Shown in pieces: positions 36,422 to 48,978 of a DNA stretch of 64,000 nt (position 1 is its first letter; each line of letters begins with the position of its first letter). Source of the stretch: Mycolicibacterium arabiense (GTDB lineage Bacteria; Actinomycetota; Actinomycetes; Mycobacteriales; Mycobacteriaceae); NCBI RefSeq assembly GCF_010731815.2, contig NZ_AP022593.1:1984001-2048000 (forward strand), given 5' to 3'. Made by a program: the position numbers and the translations under genes. The notes beneath the pieces are model-generated. The model ran no database searches. It had not been told where the DNA came from and was given only the letters and a program-made list of their open reading frames with translations.

Positions 36422-37831
36422 TCAGCGCGCGGAATCCAGCAATTCGTCCAGTGATTCGCGCAACAGGCTCGGCATCACGTCGACGTCGCTCATGCCGTCC
36501 CGGTCGGCATTGATGCCGAAGTAGAGCATGCCGTTGTAGGACGTGACGCCGATCGCCAGCGCCTGGTTGTGCAGCAGCGGGGGTACCGCGTACGTCTCCT
36601 GCAGCTTGGTGCCCGCCACGTACATCTGCTTCTGCGCGCCGGGAACGTTGGTGATCAACAGATTGAACAGGCGCGCCGAGAAGCTGGTCGCGACTCGAAT
36701 GCCCATGGCGTGCAACGTCGGTGGCGCGAACCCCGACAGCGTGACGATGGTTCGGGCGTCCACCAGGCTCGCGGCCGTCGACGCCGACTCGGTCGCATGG
36801 GCGATCTGCGACAGCCGCACCACGGCGTTGCCCTCGCCGACGGGCAGGTCCACCAGGAACGGCGACACCTCGCTGATCGCCTGCCCCGGCCCGGCAGCGT
36901 CGAGTTCCCCGTCCGGATACACCGACATCGGGGCCATGGCACGCACCGTGGACGACGAGGTGACCGGTTCGCCGCGCGACATCAGCCAGTTCCGCAGCGC
37001 GCCCGCCACGACGGCCAGCACCACGTCGTTCACGTCGCAGTCGTAGCGCGCCCGAAGCGTGCGGTAGTCGTCGAGGTCGTGGGACGCCACGGTGAACCTG
37101 CGGTTGCGCGACACCGTGGTGTTGAGCGGGCTGCTCGGCGCCGTGCCCCTGGCGACGGTCCGGGCGACGTCGGCGAACCGGCGCGCGGTCTCGACCGCCT
37201 GCGACGTGTTGGTCACGACCTCGGTCACCGCATTGCGGGCGGCCGACAGCTGGGCACCGGGGCGCGCGATCCACTCGAGCGCCGCGCCGAGCAGCAGTTG
37301 CCTGTCGCTGGGTTCGCGGGCGGGGATCCAGATGTCCTCGCCGAATTCGGGGCTCTTCTGCGTGCGGTCGGCGATGACGTGGCCGATCTCCAGCGCCGTC
37401 ATCCCGTTCACCAAGGCCTGATGCGACTTGGTGTAGATCGCGATGCGGTTCTTGGCTAGCCCCTCGACGAGGTACATCTCCCACAGCGGCCGCGACCTGT
37501 CGAGCGGCCGGGACCCGAGCCGGGCGACCAGGTCGTGCAGCTGGGCGTCGCTGCCCGGGGACGGCAGCGCCGAGCGCCGGATGTGATAGGTGATGTCGAA
37601 GTCGCGGTCGTCGATCCACACCGGCCGGGCCAGGCCGAACGTCACCTCGCGCACCTTCTGCCGGTAGCGCGGGATCTGCGGCAGCCGCCGCTCCACGGTG
37701 GCGAGCAGGGTCTCGTAGCTCAGCCCGTTGCGCGGCTTGCGCAGGATGGACAGCGTCCCCACGTACATCGGCGTGGAGGTGTTCTCGAGGTGGTAGAACG
37801 ACGCGTCAGCTGCTGACAGCCGAGTCACCAT
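36422..37831 (-). CDS. WS/DGAT-family acyltransferase with altered active-site motif
   Basis: A 469-residue member of the wax ester synthase/diacylglycerol acyltransferase family, in the position of tgs3 (Rv3233c/Rv3234c). It opens MVTRLSAADASFYHLENTSTPMYVGT and has family blocks RPLDRSRPLWEMYLVEGL, NDVVLAVVAGALRNWL and LLITNVPGAQ. The catalytic HHxxxDG motif reads SHQALVNG, so the first His and the Asp are replaced (Ser, Asn) while the second His remains. Triacylglycerol or wax ester synthesis is therefore uncertain. The ATG at 37831 has GAGGGG nine bases before it. Confidence 0.88.
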   Translation of the reverse strand: MVTRLSAADASFYHLENTSTPMYVGTLSILRKPRNGLSYETLLATVERRLPQIPRYRQKVREVTFGLARPVWIDDRDFDITYHIRRSALPSPGSDAQLHDLVARLGSRPLDRSRPLWEMYLVEGLAKNRIAIYTKSHQALVNGMTALEIGHVIADRTQKSPEFGEDIWIPAREPSDRQLLLGAALEWIARPGAQLSAARNAVTEVVTNTSQAVETARRFADVARTVARGTAPSSPLNTTVSRNRRFTVASHDLDDYRTLRARYDCDVNDVVLAVVAGALRNWLMSRGEPVTSSSTVRAMAPMSVYPDGELDAAGPGQAISEVSPFLVDLPVGEGNAVVRLSQIAHATESASTAASLVDARTIVTLSGFAPPTLHAMGIRVATSFSARLFNLLITNVPGAQKQMYVAGTKLQETYAVPPLLHNQALAIGVTSYNGMLYFGINADRDGMSDVDVMPSLLRESLDELLDSAR

Positions 37832-38014
37832 GACGCGCCACCCCTCCCCCTTCGAGCCATCGCTACGACGTGCACGGACCCCGTCACGGTAACCGCCGAT
37901 TCTGCGGGCCCGCATCACGGGTGCATGGAGGTGTCTTCCCGCCGTGCGATCATGAATGCATCTGCGCCTCTCCAGCAGATGCCACCACACCGTGTCGACC
38001 GCTGGAGATTCACC

Positions 38015-38515
38015 ATGAGCGCATCACCCATCGCCACTGCACGTCAGAGCCTCACCGCGCCGGTCATCGACTACGAGCCGCCGCCGGTCGGCACCACCGC
38101 GCCCTGCCCGATGCCGACGTCGACCGCGATGCACCGGCGTACCCCGCGGCCCATGACGCCTGCGACGAGGCCTCGGCGCGAGGCACCCGTTCCGCGGGCG
38201 GCCGCGGTGTTCGCCGATGCAGCGCTGCGCCGCGTGCTCGAGGTGGTCGACCGGCGTCGACCCGTCGGCCAGTTGCGCGCGATGCTGCGGCCGAACCTGG
38301 TCGACGCGGTGTCCGTGCTGACGCGCACCCCGTCTCCCGAAGGCGCAGCCGCACTCAAGCGCGTACGGCTGCGCGCGGTGTCCGGGTGCCCCGGAGAGCC
38401 GAGCGCGGCAGAGGTGTTCGCCACCTACACCAGGGGCAAGCGCGTGCGAGCGGTCGCCGGCCGCGTCGAAGTCGTCGGCGGCCGCTGGCAGGTGGTGGCG
38501 CTGCAGATCGGCTAG
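38015..38515 (+). CDS. Rv3235-family protein (DUF6459-like)
   Basis: A 166-residue basic, Ala/Arg/Pro-rich protein. The C-terminal ~100 residues form the conserved part (FADAALRRVLEVVDRRRPVGQL, RVRLRAVSGCPGEPSAAEVFATY, GRVEVVGGRWQVVALQIG) found next to secA1 in many actinobacteria. The ATG at 38015 has GGAGA seven bases before it; in-frame ATGs at 37925 and 37952 would lengthen a low-complexity N-terminus. It converges on secA1 with only 12 bases between the stops. The function is unknown; linkage to secA suggests an export-related role, but this is inference. Confidence 0.75.
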   Translation: MSASPIATARQSLTAPVIDYEPPPVGTTAPCPMPTSTAMHRRTPRPMTPATRPRREAPVPRAAAVFADAALRRVLEVVDRRRPVGQLRAMLRPNLVDAVSVLTRTPSPEGAAALKRVRLRAVSGCPGEPSAAEVFATYTRGKRVRAVAGRVEVVGGRWQVVALQIG

Positions 38516-38527
38516 TTACCGGGCGTG

Positions 38528-41374
<2,847 letters not shown>

Positions 41375-41469
41375 GCTGCATCCCCTGCGGGTTCGATGGA
41401 TCTTTCGATTGACCGGTGTTCCGTCAAACGACACCCATCGTAGGTGACTCGCCGAGACAACCGCCCGAA

Positions 41470-41505
41470 CCGGCACGTGAGCCCCGTTCGGGGACCCCGT
41501 GCCGG
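41470..41505 (-). terminator. Hairpin downstream of hpf
   Basis: CCGGCACG (41470-41477) pairs with CGTGCCGG (41498-41505), and an inner CCCCG-TT-CGGGG stem (41482-41493) stacks inside. It starts nine bases after the hpf stop on the minus strand and separates hpf from secA1. Confidence 0.75.
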
Positions 41506-41514
41506 CCGGGGTGG

Positions 41515-42204
41515 TCAGGACAGTCTGATCAGCCCGTAGTCGTAGGCGTGCCGTCGGTAGACGACGCTTGGCCGGTCGCTCTCCTTGTCGTGGAACAGGA
41601 AGAAGTCGTGACCCACGAGTTCCATCTCGTAGAGGGCGTCGTCGACGGTCATCGGGTTGGCGGGGTGTTCCTTGGTCCGCACGATGTGACCGGGTTCGTG
41701 TTCGGTGACCGCGCCGTTCTGGTCGGCGGTCTCCTCCGTGGCGGGAACGGGAGGAAGGAATGCATCGGGGTCGACGACCTTGGTCGCCTCGGCCACCGAC
41801 ACCGGCGTCTTGTCGCCGTAGTGGATCTTGCGTCGGTCCTTGCTGCGACGGAGCCGGTTCTCGAGTTTGCAGACGGCACCCTCGAGGGCGGCGTAGAAGC
41901 TGTCGGCGCATGCCTCGCCACGGACTACCGGGCCGCGGCCTCGCGCGGTGATCTCGACGTGTTGGCAGTTCTTGCGTTGACGACGGTTGCGCTCGTGATC
42001 GAGTTCGACGTCGAAGAGGTGGATGGTGCGATCGAAGCGCTCGAGGCGAGCCAGCTTCTCGGAGACGTAGGTGCGGAAGTGGTCGGGGATTTCGACGTTG
42101 CGGCCCTTGACGACCACCTCGGCGCTTGGCGCTGCTGGCCGGTCCTCGTCGACGACCATGGTCGACTGATCGGGTTGCACGGATTTTGTTGACATACTTG
42201 GCAT
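41515..42204 (-). CDS. hpf: Long-form ribosome hibernation promoting factor
   Basis: A 229-residue long HPF. The N-terminal S30AE domain (about 28-125) shows [28 protein letters not shown] and [29 protein letters not shown]; the C-terminal domain (about 170-229) ends [29 protein letters not shown]. It inactivates 70S ribosomes in stationary phase, hypoxia or zinc starvation. The ATG at 42204 ([10 protein letters not shown]) has GAAGAG nearby; ATG 42195 is three codons later. It matches Rv3241c, distinct from the DosR-linked RafH. Confidence 0.93.
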   Translation of the reverse strand: MPSMSTKSVQPDQSTMVVDEDRPAAPSAEVVVKGRNVEIPDHFRTYVSEKLARLERFDRTIHLFDVELDHERNRRQRKNCQHVEITARGRGPVVRGEACADSFYAALEGAVCKLENRLRRSKDRRKIHYGDKTPVSVAEATKVVDPDAFLPPVPATEETADQNGAVTEHEPGHIVRTKEHPANPMTVDDALYEMELVGHDFFLFHDKESDRPSVVYRRHAYDYGLIRLS

Positions 42205-42480
42205 CTCGTTTCTCTTCGCGTCGCACGCACCGAGGCGTGCCGGCTGGTCGGGAAACGCGCCGACGGGACCTGCAAGTCGCCACCCACCGGCGCAAGGTGT
42301 CGAGGACTCACCTCCTACCGCTGCCAGGCGATGTGGCGCTGGTTGAATCAACGCCCTCGTGAGGAACTCACGATCGGTTGCCTTCGAAGGTAGTCCGAGT
42401 TCACCGGTTCGTGCCACAAATTTCGCAGACCGGTCGCCAACTGTTCGTAGCCGTTCACCTCGGCGTGACACCGACCGACG

Positions 42481-43107
42481 TCAGGCGTGGGCGATCGCGA
42501 CGACCGCGGCAACGCGCGCGCCTGCTGTTTGCAGGACGCGGACGGATTCGGCTGCGGTGGCACCGGTCGTCACGACGTCGTCGATCAGGACCACCTCGCC
42601 CTCGACGGGCCGTCGCAGCCGGACCCGACCCGCGACGTTGCGTTGCCGCTCCGCGGCGGACAAGCCGACCGAGTCCTTGGTGAACGCGCGCAGACGCAGC
42701 GCGTCGACGACCACGCCGTCGGGACCCGCCGCGAGCTTGGCCATGCGTGCCACCGGGTCGCCGCCGCGCCGACGGGCAGACGTCGCGCGGGTCGGTGCGG
42801 GCACCAGCACCGGCCCGCCCGGCACCACGCCCCAGGTCACCAACCTGCCCAGGCCGATCCCCAGCGCGTTGCCCAGCGGACCGACGAGGTCGGCGCGTCC
42901 CCGTTCCTTGACCGCGACGATGGCCTGCCTGCGGGCGCCCGCGTAGCGGCCGAGCACGAACACCGGCACGCCGGGGTCCAGTCGCGGCAAGACCAGCAAC
43001 GGCTCGGCGGCCCTGGTCACCAACGCGTCCGAGCAGGGCCCGCACCACCGGACACCAGGTGCGCCGCAGCCGCCGCATTCGAGCGGGAGGACGAGATCGG
43101 CCAGCAC
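42481..43107 (-). CDS. ComF-family phosphoribosyltransferase-like protein
   Basis: A 208-residue PRTase-fold protein matching Rv3242c. The N-terminal zinc-finger-like cysteines are in LPLECGGCGAPGVRWCGPC; the PRPP-binding motif is VVLIDDVVTTGATAAES. A conserved KERGRADLVGPLGNALG resembles the ComF core VKERGR. The start is GTG at 43107 (VLADLVLPLECGGCG), giving the usual length. ComF proteins take part in DNA uptake in competent bacteria; its role in mycobacteria is not established. The 276 bases between it and hpf hold the hpf promoter; I see no other element in them. Confidence 0.88.
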   Translation of the reverse strand: MLADLVLPLECGGCGAPGVRWCGPCSDALVTRAAEPLLVLPRLDPGVPVFVLGRYAGARRQAIVAVKERGRADLVGPLGNALGIGLGRLVTWGVVPGGPVLVPAPTRATSARRRGGDPVARMAKLAAGPDGVVVDALRLRAFTKDSVGLSAAERQRNVAGRVRLRRPVEGEVVLIDDVVTTGATAAESVRVLQTAGARVAAVVAIAHA

Positions 43108-43216
43108 GCGACCAGTCTGGGGCGGGCATCCGACACCTCTGCTCGCCAAGGCGGCCGCCCCCGGTGTCGAGTCACTTACAGTTGGCCGATCGTTAGACCG
43201 ACTACGTGGAGGCACT

Positions 43217-43993
43217 GTGACTGAAGACGACGGCGGGCGGACGGCACTCGTCATCGGGGGCGCGTCGGGCATCGGCTGGGCCTCGGCGAAGGCCTTGGCG
43301 GCCGAGGGCTACCGGGTGCTGGTCGCCGACCTCGACGCCGACGGCGCGTCGGCGCGGGCCGCCGAACTCGGTGAGCCGCACGCGTCGGCTGCCGTGAACG
43401 TCATCGACGAGGACTCGGTCACCGCACTGTTCGAGGCGGCGGGCCCGCTCGACGTCGTGGTCACCACGGCGGGCTTCAGCAACGTCAGCCTCATCGTCGA
43501 CATGCCCGTGGACCAGTTCCGCTCCGTCGTCGACGTCTGCCTGACGGGTTCGCTGATCGTCGCCAAGCACGCGGGCCGCAATCTACGCGACGGCGGTACG
43601 CTGCTGTGGATCTCGTCGCTCAACGGCCGTCAGCCAGCGGCAGGGATGAGCGCCTACTGCTCGGCCAAGGCGGGACTGTCGATGCTCACCCAGGTGGCCG
43701 CCATGGAACTGTCGGCGCGAGGGATCCGGGTCAACGCCGTCGCCCCGGGCTTCGTCCGCACCCCGCTCACCGAGGGTGCGGCGCTCGTGCCCGGCGTCGT
43801 CGAGGACTACGTCGAGAACACCGTGCTCGGCCGGGCGGGCACGCCCGAGGACATCGCCGACGCCGTGGTGTTCCTCTGCTCGGAGAAGGCCTCGTGGATC
43901 ACCGGCGAGGTGCTCGACATCAACGGTGGCGCCCACATGAAGCGGTACCCCGACCTGATGGGTCACGTGAACCGGCTGATGGGCACGGCGTGA
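43217..43993 (+). CDS. Short-chain dehydrogenase/reductase (classical type)
   Basis: A 258-residue classical SDR. The cofactor loop is LVIGGASGIGWASAKAL, the catalytic Ser and Tyr-Lys are in LLWISSLNGRQ and MSAYCSAKAGLSM, and the PG motif is VNAVAPGFVRTPLTEG. The acidic VLVADLDADG after the second strand suggests NAD preference. The start is GTG at 43217. It is divergent from comF and convergent with lpqB, standing alone. M. tuberculosis has an unrelated gene (Rv3243c) at this site as I recall, so it may be a local replacement. The substrate is unknown. Confidence 0.87.
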   Translation: MTEDDGGRTALVIGGASGIGWASAKALAAEGYRVLVADLDADGASARAAELGEPHASAAVNVIDEDSVTALFEAAGPLDVVVTTAGFSNVSLIVDMPVDQFRSVVDVCLTGSLIVAKHAGRNLRDGGTLLWISSLNGRQPAAGMSAYCSAKAGLSMLTQVAAMELSARGIRVNAVAPGFVRTPLTEGAALVPGVVEDYVENTVLGRAGTPEDIADAVVFLCSEKASWITGEVLDINGGAHMKRYPDLMGHVNRLMGTA

Positions 43994-44034
43994 CCGCCGG
44001 CCCGGCGGGCGTGCAGCGCCGGCGATCGGCGCAG

Positions 44035-45801
44035 TCAGCCCGGTAACACCGGCATCGCACCGGCCACCATCAGCGGCCGCACCTCGGTCCAGACCGGGTC
44101 GCCCTCCGCGGCGGCACCCGAGAGTTGCAGCACGCCACGCTGATCCGCGACGTACACCGACGACGGGTTGGCCGCCACGGTGGTCACCGGGGCCAGCAGG
44201 TTGCGGCTGGGTCCGTCGGAGTTCACCCCGTCGAGGTTGACGTAGGACACCGGGTGCTGCGCGTCGGTCCGCGTCACGACGATGTCGTCGCCGGTGCGCC
44301 ACGCCAGCGACACCGCGGTGTCACCCAGACCGAAGCCCAACCGTCGCGGGTAGGTGAGTGCGTACTGCCCGCCCTGGGTCTGCACGACGCTCGCCAGGAT
44401 CACCTGGCCCTCGACGACGATCGCCGCACGGGTCCCGTCGCGCGAGAGCTTCAGGTCGGTGATGGGTCCGGGAAAGCGCGTCGCGACGGCAGCCGAGTCC
44501 ACGGGGATGCGGGCGGGTTGCCCCGATGCCGCCTCTTGGATGACCCGCACCACGTTGACGCCGTCCACGACCACCCAGACCGCCGAGTCCAGCGACCAGG
44601 TCGGCCGGGTCAGCATCCGTCCGTCGATGGCCTGTGCGGCGTTGCCGCCCAGCGGTCCGACCCACAGCGCCGAGGCCATGTCCGGCGCACCCGGACGCTG
44701 TGTCACGACCGCTGCCGCCTCCTGCCCGCTGCGCGACAGCGTCGCCGCGGTTTGGCCGGGCAACTGTCCGAACGATCCGGGCACCCGTGGCGCGCGCTGA
44801 CCGTCGAGCGCCACCAGCGAGCCACCCACCAGCGCGTGCAGCCCGGCAGCCGCGCCGGGGTCGGCGCCTGGGTCGGTGGCCGCGACGTCGGAGGTGCTCC
44901 ACCCCTCGGCGAACCGGTCGTCGAGCGCGGCGCCGTCGGCGTTGATGACGTAGGGCCCGTTGACACCGGCTCGCGACAACGTCCAGATCAACTGCGCGGC
45001 AAGCAGTGTGCGGCTGTGAGGATCGGTGGTCGAGAGGTTCTCGAGTTCGACCCGCGCCCCGCCATACCCGCGGCCGACACCGGTCTTGCCGCCGTCGGCA
45101 CGCGTCACGGGACCGCGCAGCCGCAACGGCGAGCCGAGCAGGTTGCGGACCGTCTCGTCCATCTCCGGTCGCGGTCCCGACACCAGCTTCGTGACGAGTT
45201 CGGTGGCGAGCAGCTCGGGATCGGACACCGCGACGTAGCGGGGGTCGGGGACGACGGTCTGGCCGGTCGGGTCGACGAAGTACAGGGTGTTGCGCTTGTA
45301 GGTGGCCTGGAACTGCGCCCAGTCCAGGAACACCCCGTTGGGCAGCTTGTCGATGCGCCACCCGGCCGGGGTCTTCACCAATTCGATCGGGCCGGGGTCG
45401 GGCAGGGCGCCCTCCCCCGTTTCGAAGACGCCCATGTCCGAAAGTGAGCCGAGGATGTCGGCCTTCATCGTGACGGTGACGCGCTCGGGCCCGCGGGTCT
45501 CGACGAACACCACGCGGTCGATCAGCAGCGCGCTGCCCGCGTCGTCCCACGCCTGCGACGCCGACTCCGTCAGGAACTGGCGTGCGGCGAGATGGCGGTT
45601 GGCCGGGTCCGCGGTTGCCTTCAGGAACTCTCGCAGCAGCACGTCGGGATCCATGCCGGGGTTTGGCGTCGGCAGGCTCGGCGGCGCCGGGCGTTCGACG
45701 GTGCCGATCGCCTGTGGCGCAGAGGAACTCGGCACTCCGGCGCAGCCCACCACGCTGATCCCGACCACGATCGCGGCCATGGCGGCCACGGCGCGTCTCA
45801 C
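44035..45801 (-). CDS. lpqB: LpqB lipoprotein of the MtrAB system
   Basis: A 588-residue lipoprotein. The signal peptide ends in the lipobox VVGC with Cys20 as the lipidated residue. The body holds a GerMN-type domain (about 190-310) and a C-terminal beta-propeller-like domain. LpqB interacts with the extracellular part of MtrB and modulates MtrA phosphorylation, affecting cell division and antibiotic tolerance. The GTG at 45801 overlaps the mtrB stop (GTGA). It matches Rv3244c and is the last gene of mtrA-mtrB-lpqB. Confidence 0.95.
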   Translation of the reverse strand: MRRAVAAMAAIVVGISVVGCAGVPSSSAPQAIGTVERPAPPSLPTPNPGMDPDVLLREFLKATADPANRHLAARQFLTESASQAWDDAGSALLIDRVVFVETRGPERVTVTMKADILGSLSDMGVFETGEGALPDPGPIELVKTPAGWRIDKLPNGVFLDWAQFQATYKRNTLYFVDPTGQTVVPDPRYVAVSDPELLATELVTKLVSGPRPEMDETVRNLLGSPLRLRGPVTRADGGKTGVGRGYGGARVELENLSTTDPHSRTLLAAQLIWTLSRAGVNGPYVINADGAALDDRFAEGWSTSDVAATDPGADPGAAAGLHALVGGSLVALDGQRAPRVPGSFGQLPGQTAATLSRSGQEAAAVVTQRPGAPDMASALWVGPLGGNAAQAIDGRMLTRPTWSLDSAVWVVVDGVNVVRVIQEAASGQPARIPVDSAAVATRFPGPITDLKLSRDGTRAAIVVEGQVILASVVQTQGGQYALTYPRRLGFGLGDTAVSLAWRTGDDIVVTRTDAQHPVSYVNLDGVNSDGPSRNLLAPVTTVAANPSSVYVADQRGVLQLSGAAAEGDPVWTEVRPLMVAGAMPVLPG

Positions 45802-47450
45802 GCCCGGTCCCCCGCCGGTTCGCGCTCTCGCGCCGGTCGGCGCGGCGGCCGGTCGGGGCCGGCTGGCTTCAGCGGCAGCGGGCTCGCCGTCACCTTGTGT
45901 CCACGCACCAGCGGCAGGGTCAGCCGGAAGCAGGCGCCCTTGCCCGGCTCCCCCCAGGCTTCGAGGCGGCCCTGGTGCAGCCGGGCGTCTTCGATGCTGA
46001 TGGCCAAGCCCAGTCCGGTGCCGCCCGAGCGCCGCACGCGCGAGGGGTCCGACCGCCAGAACCGGCTGAAGACCAGCTTCTCCTCACCGGGCCGCAGCCC
46101 GACGCCGTAGTCGCGCACGGTGACGGCGACGGTGTCGTCGTCGGCCGCCATCCGGATGCGCACGGGCTTGCGCTCGGCGTGATCGATGGCGTTGGCGATG
46201 AGGTTGCGCAGGATGCGTTCGACCCGTCGGGGATCCACCTCGGCGATGACGTGCTCGCCGGGCAGATCGACGATGAGGTCGACGTCCGCGTCCTTGGCCA
46301 GGTGTCCGACGTCGTCCAGCGCGCTCTCGACGGTCGACCGCAGGTCGACCGACTCGACGGACAGCTCGGCGACGCCGGCGTCGTGCCGCGAGATCTCGAG
46401 CAGGTCGCTCAGCAGGCTCTCGAACCGGTCCAGTTCACTGACCATCAACTCGGTCGACCGACGCAGCGCGGGCTCGAGGTCGTCGCTGTGGTCGTAGATC
46501 AGGTCGGCGGCCATGCGCACCGTGGTCAGCGGCGTACGCAGTTCGTGGCTGACGTCGGAGGTGAAGCGGCGCTGCAGGTTTCCGAATTCCTCGAGCTGGG
46601 TGATTTGGCGCGACAGGCTCTCCGCCATGTCGTTGAAGGACACCGCCAGTCGGGCCATGTCGTCCTCGCCGCGGACCGGCATGCGCTCGGTCAGGTGTCC
46701 TTCGGCGAACCGCTCGGCGATCCGCGACGCCGAGCGCACCGGCAACACGATCTGCCGGGCCACCAGGAGTGCGATCGCGGCGAGCAGACCCAGCAGCACG
46801 ATGCCGCCGGTAGCCATCGTCCCGCGCACCAGCGCGATGGTGGATTCCTCGTTGTTCAACGGGAAGATCAGGTACAGCTCGAGGTTCGTGACGGCCGACG
46901 ACGTGGGGCTGCCGACGATCAGGGCCGGCCCGTTGAAGCCGTCGGTGCGGACCGTCGCGTACTGGTAGCTGACCTGACCGGCCTTCACGAAGTCGCGCAA
47001 CGTATCTGGCACCTGGCCGACCGGGCCTGCGGCGGTCGCGGCGCGCGGCCCATCGCCCGGCACCACCAGCACGGCGTCGAACGCGCCGGCGAGGCCGGCG
47101 CCCGAGTCGGCCTTGCGGTCGATGAGCGTGTTGCGCGCGAGCTGCAGGCTGCTGTCGAGCGAGCGGGTCTCCTCGCCGCCGACGATGCCGCTGACGGTGG
47201 TGCGGGCGCGGTCGATCTCCTCGGTGGCGGCGCGCACCTTGACGTCGAGGATGCGATCGGTCACCTGGCTGGTCAGCACGAAACCCAGCACGAGGATGAC
47301 GGCCAGCGACAGTCCGAGGGTCAGCGACACCACCCGCAGCTGCAGGGAACGGCGCCACGCGAAGGACAGTGCCCGGGTCAGCGCTCCAAGCCCGCGCAGC
47401 ACGGGGCCTTGGCCCCAGCCGCCCCGGATGCGCTTGGAGCCGAAGATCAT
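45798..47450 (-). CDS. mtrB: MtrB sensor histidine kinase
   Basis: A 550-residue membrane kinase. Two membrane helices ([20 protein letters not shown] and [21 protein letters not shown]) flank an extracellular domain. A HAMP domain follows, then HisKA with the phosphorylated His in [18 protein letters not shown], and HATPase motifs [23 protein letters not shown] and [14 protein letters not shown]. MtrB acts with MtrA in control of cell division, wall hydrolases and replication initiation. The ATG at 47450 overlaps the mtrA stop; the stop overlaps lpqB, so the three are coupled. Confidence 0.96.
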   Translation of the reverse strand: MIFGSKRIRGGWGQGPVLRGLGALTRALSFAWRRSLQLRVVSLTLGLSLAVILVLGFVLTSQVTDRILDVKVRAATEEIDRARTTVSGIVGGEETRSLDSSLQLARNTLIDRKADSGAGLAGAFDAVLVVPGDGPRAATAAGPVGQVPDTLRDFVKAGQVSYQYATVRTDGFNGPALIVGSPTSSAVTNLELYLIFPLNNEESTIALVRGTMATGGIVLLGLLAAIALLVARQIVLPVRSASRIAERFAEGHLTERMPVRGEDDMARLAVSFNDMAESLSRQITQLEEFGNLQRRFTSDVSHELRTPLTTVRMAADLIYDHSDDLEPALRRSTELMVSELDRFESLLSDLLEISRHDAGVAELSVESVDLRSTVESALDDVGHLAKDADVDLIVDLPGEHVIAEVDPRRVERILRNLIANAIDHAERKPVRIRMAADDDTVAVTVRDYGVGLRPGEEKLVFSRFWRSDPSRVRRSGGTGLGLAISIEDARLHQGRLEAWGEPGKGACFRLTLPLVRGHKVTASPLPLKPAGPDRPPRRPAREREPAGDRA

Positions 47451-48133
47451 GGGGGTCCGGCCTTGTATCCCACTCCTCGAACGGTGAGCACCACCTGCGG
47501 GTTCTCCGGATCAGTCTCGACCTTGGCGCGCAGTCGCTGCACGTGGACGTTCACCAGCCGGGTGTCAGCGGGGTGCCGGTAGCCCCAGACCTGCTCGAGC
47601 AGCACATCTCGAGTAAACACCTGGCGCGGTTTGCGTGCCAACGCCACGAGCAGGTCGAACTCCAACGGCGTCAGCGAGATCTGCTCTCCGGCACGGGTGA
47701 CCTTGTGCGCGGGCACGTCGATCTCGATGTCCGCGATCGACAGCATCTCGGCGGGACCGTCGTCGTTGCGGCGCAGACGTGCGCGCACGCGGGCGACGAG
47801 TTCCTTCTGCTTGAACGGCTTCATGACGTAGTCGTCGGCGCCGGACTCGAGGCCGAGCACTACGTCGACGGTGTCGGTCTTGGCCGTCAGCATCACGATC
47901 GGCACACCCGAGTCCGCGCGCAGGACACGGCACACGTCGATGCCGTTCATGCCGGGCAGCATGAGGTCCAGTAGCACCAGATCGGGCCGCAGTTCGCGCA
48001 CGGCGGTCAGCGCCTGGCTACCGTCGCCGATCACGGCCGTGTCGAATCCTTCACCGCGCAGCACGATCGTCAGCATCTCGGCCAGCGATGGATCGTCGTC
48101 GACGACCAGAATCCTTTGCCTCATGGTGACCAT
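47447..48133 (-). CDS. mtrA: MtrA OmpR-family response regulator
   Basis: A 228-residue response regulator, essential in M. tuberculosis. The receiver domain has the acidic pocket VVDDD, phospho-acceptor Asp56 in VLLDLMLPG, and the switch Thr and Lys in VMLTAK and [10 protein letters not shown]. The winged-helix domain ends [16 protein letters not shown] and VRGVGYKAG. MtrA binds oriC and promoters of dnaA, ripA and other wall genes. The start is ATG at 48133. A 75-base gap separates it from tmk. Confidence 0.97.
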   Translation of the reverse strand: MVTMRQRILVVDDDPSLAEMLTIVLRGEGFDTAVIGDGSQALTAVRELRPDLVLLDLMLPGMNGIDVCRVLRADSGVPIVMLTAKTDTVDVVLGLESGADDYVMKPFKQKELVARVRARLRRNDDGPAEMLSIADIEIDVPAHKVTRAGEQISLTPLEFDLLVALARKPRQVFTRDVLLEQVWGYRHPADTRLVNVHVQRLRAKVETDPENPQVVLTVRGVGYKAGPP

Positions 48134-48208
48134 GGTGTCACCGATGCGCGATAAACCCCGGTTACCACACCGGGCGTTTTGCCGTTGGGCAGGCGGCGCG
48201 CCCGGCGC

Positions 48209-48838
48209 TCAGGCCCGCAGCGCGGACGCCAGCTCGGCGGCCGTGGTGTCCGGGCCCGCCACGTACCAAGGGCCGCACCAGTTCTGCGCAGCCAACGCGG
48301 CGTACGCCTCGTTGGTGCGGCGCTGGAGACCGTCGTCGCGCTCGTAGGCGTCGCGAGCGCGGTCGGCGTCGGTCTCGGCGCGTCGCTCGGCGCGCCGGGC
48401 GGCCAATTCGGTCGGCACGGCCAGCAGAACCTGCCAGTCCGGCATCGGCATCGCGAACCGCTCGAACTCCAGCGCCCGCACCCAACTCACGACCTCGCCG
48501 TCGATGCCCTGGTGCAGGCGCGCGGCGCTGTATGCGGCGTTGGAGGCGACGTAGCGGTCGAGGATCACGACGTCGAAGTCGGCGCGGAGCCGCTCGACGT
48601 CGTCGCGCGCGCCTGCCCGGTCGAGCGCGAACAGCATCGCCATCGCGTACACCGAGTCCGCAAGGTCGCCGTGGCCACCGTGCAGCGCCTCGGCGGCGAC
48701 GTCGGCGTGCACCGACTGGTGGTAGCGCGGGAACGCGAGGGTGGTGACGGTCTTGCCGTCCGCTTCGAACGACGCGCGCAACCCGTCGGTCAGGGTGCGC
48801 TTGCCCGCGCCGTCGACACCCTCGATCGTGATGAGCAC
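48209..48838 (-). CDS. tmk: Thymidylate kinase
   Basis: A 209-residue dTMP kinase. The P-loop is IEGVDGAGKRTLTDGL (mycobacterial type, with Arg after Lys), the DR(Y/W) motif is VILDRYVASNAAY, and the lid region is RRAERRAETDADRARDAYE. It supplies dTDP for DNA synthesis. The GTG at 48838 (VLITIEGVDGAG) is preceded by GGGAGAAG. It matches Rv3247c. In M. tuberculosis sahH lies next to it upstream; here the neighbour is a divergent type VII toxin locus. Confidence 0.95.
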   Translation of the reverse strand: MLITIEGVDGAGKRTLTDGLRASFEADGKTVTTLAFPRYHQSVHADVAAEALHGGHGDLADSVYAMAMLFALDRAGARDDVERLRADFDVVILDRYVASNAAYSAARLHQGIDGEVVSWVRALEFERFAMPMPDWQVLLAVPTELAARRAERRAETDADRARDAYERDDGLQRRTNEAYAALAAQNWCGPWYVAGPDTTAAELASALRA

Positions 48839-48934
48839 GCTGTCACTTCTCCCGGGTCGCTGCACCGGAGCCACGGTGCGTGGACTGCCGTGCGGCGAGA
48901 GTAACTGGTGCATCCGACCCCCTCCGACCGCCGA

Positions 48935-48940
48935 TAGGCT
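48935..48940 (+). promoter_or_regulatory. Possible -10 box (TAGGCT) of the toxin locus
   Basis: TAGGCT on the plus strand lies 38 bases before the GTG at 48979, inside the 140-base gap between tmk and the divergent toxin locus. No clear -35 box precedes it. Confidence 0.3.
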
Positions 48941-48978
48941 CTTCTCAACTGACCGTCGAGAGGCTGGAGGTCCGTCGG

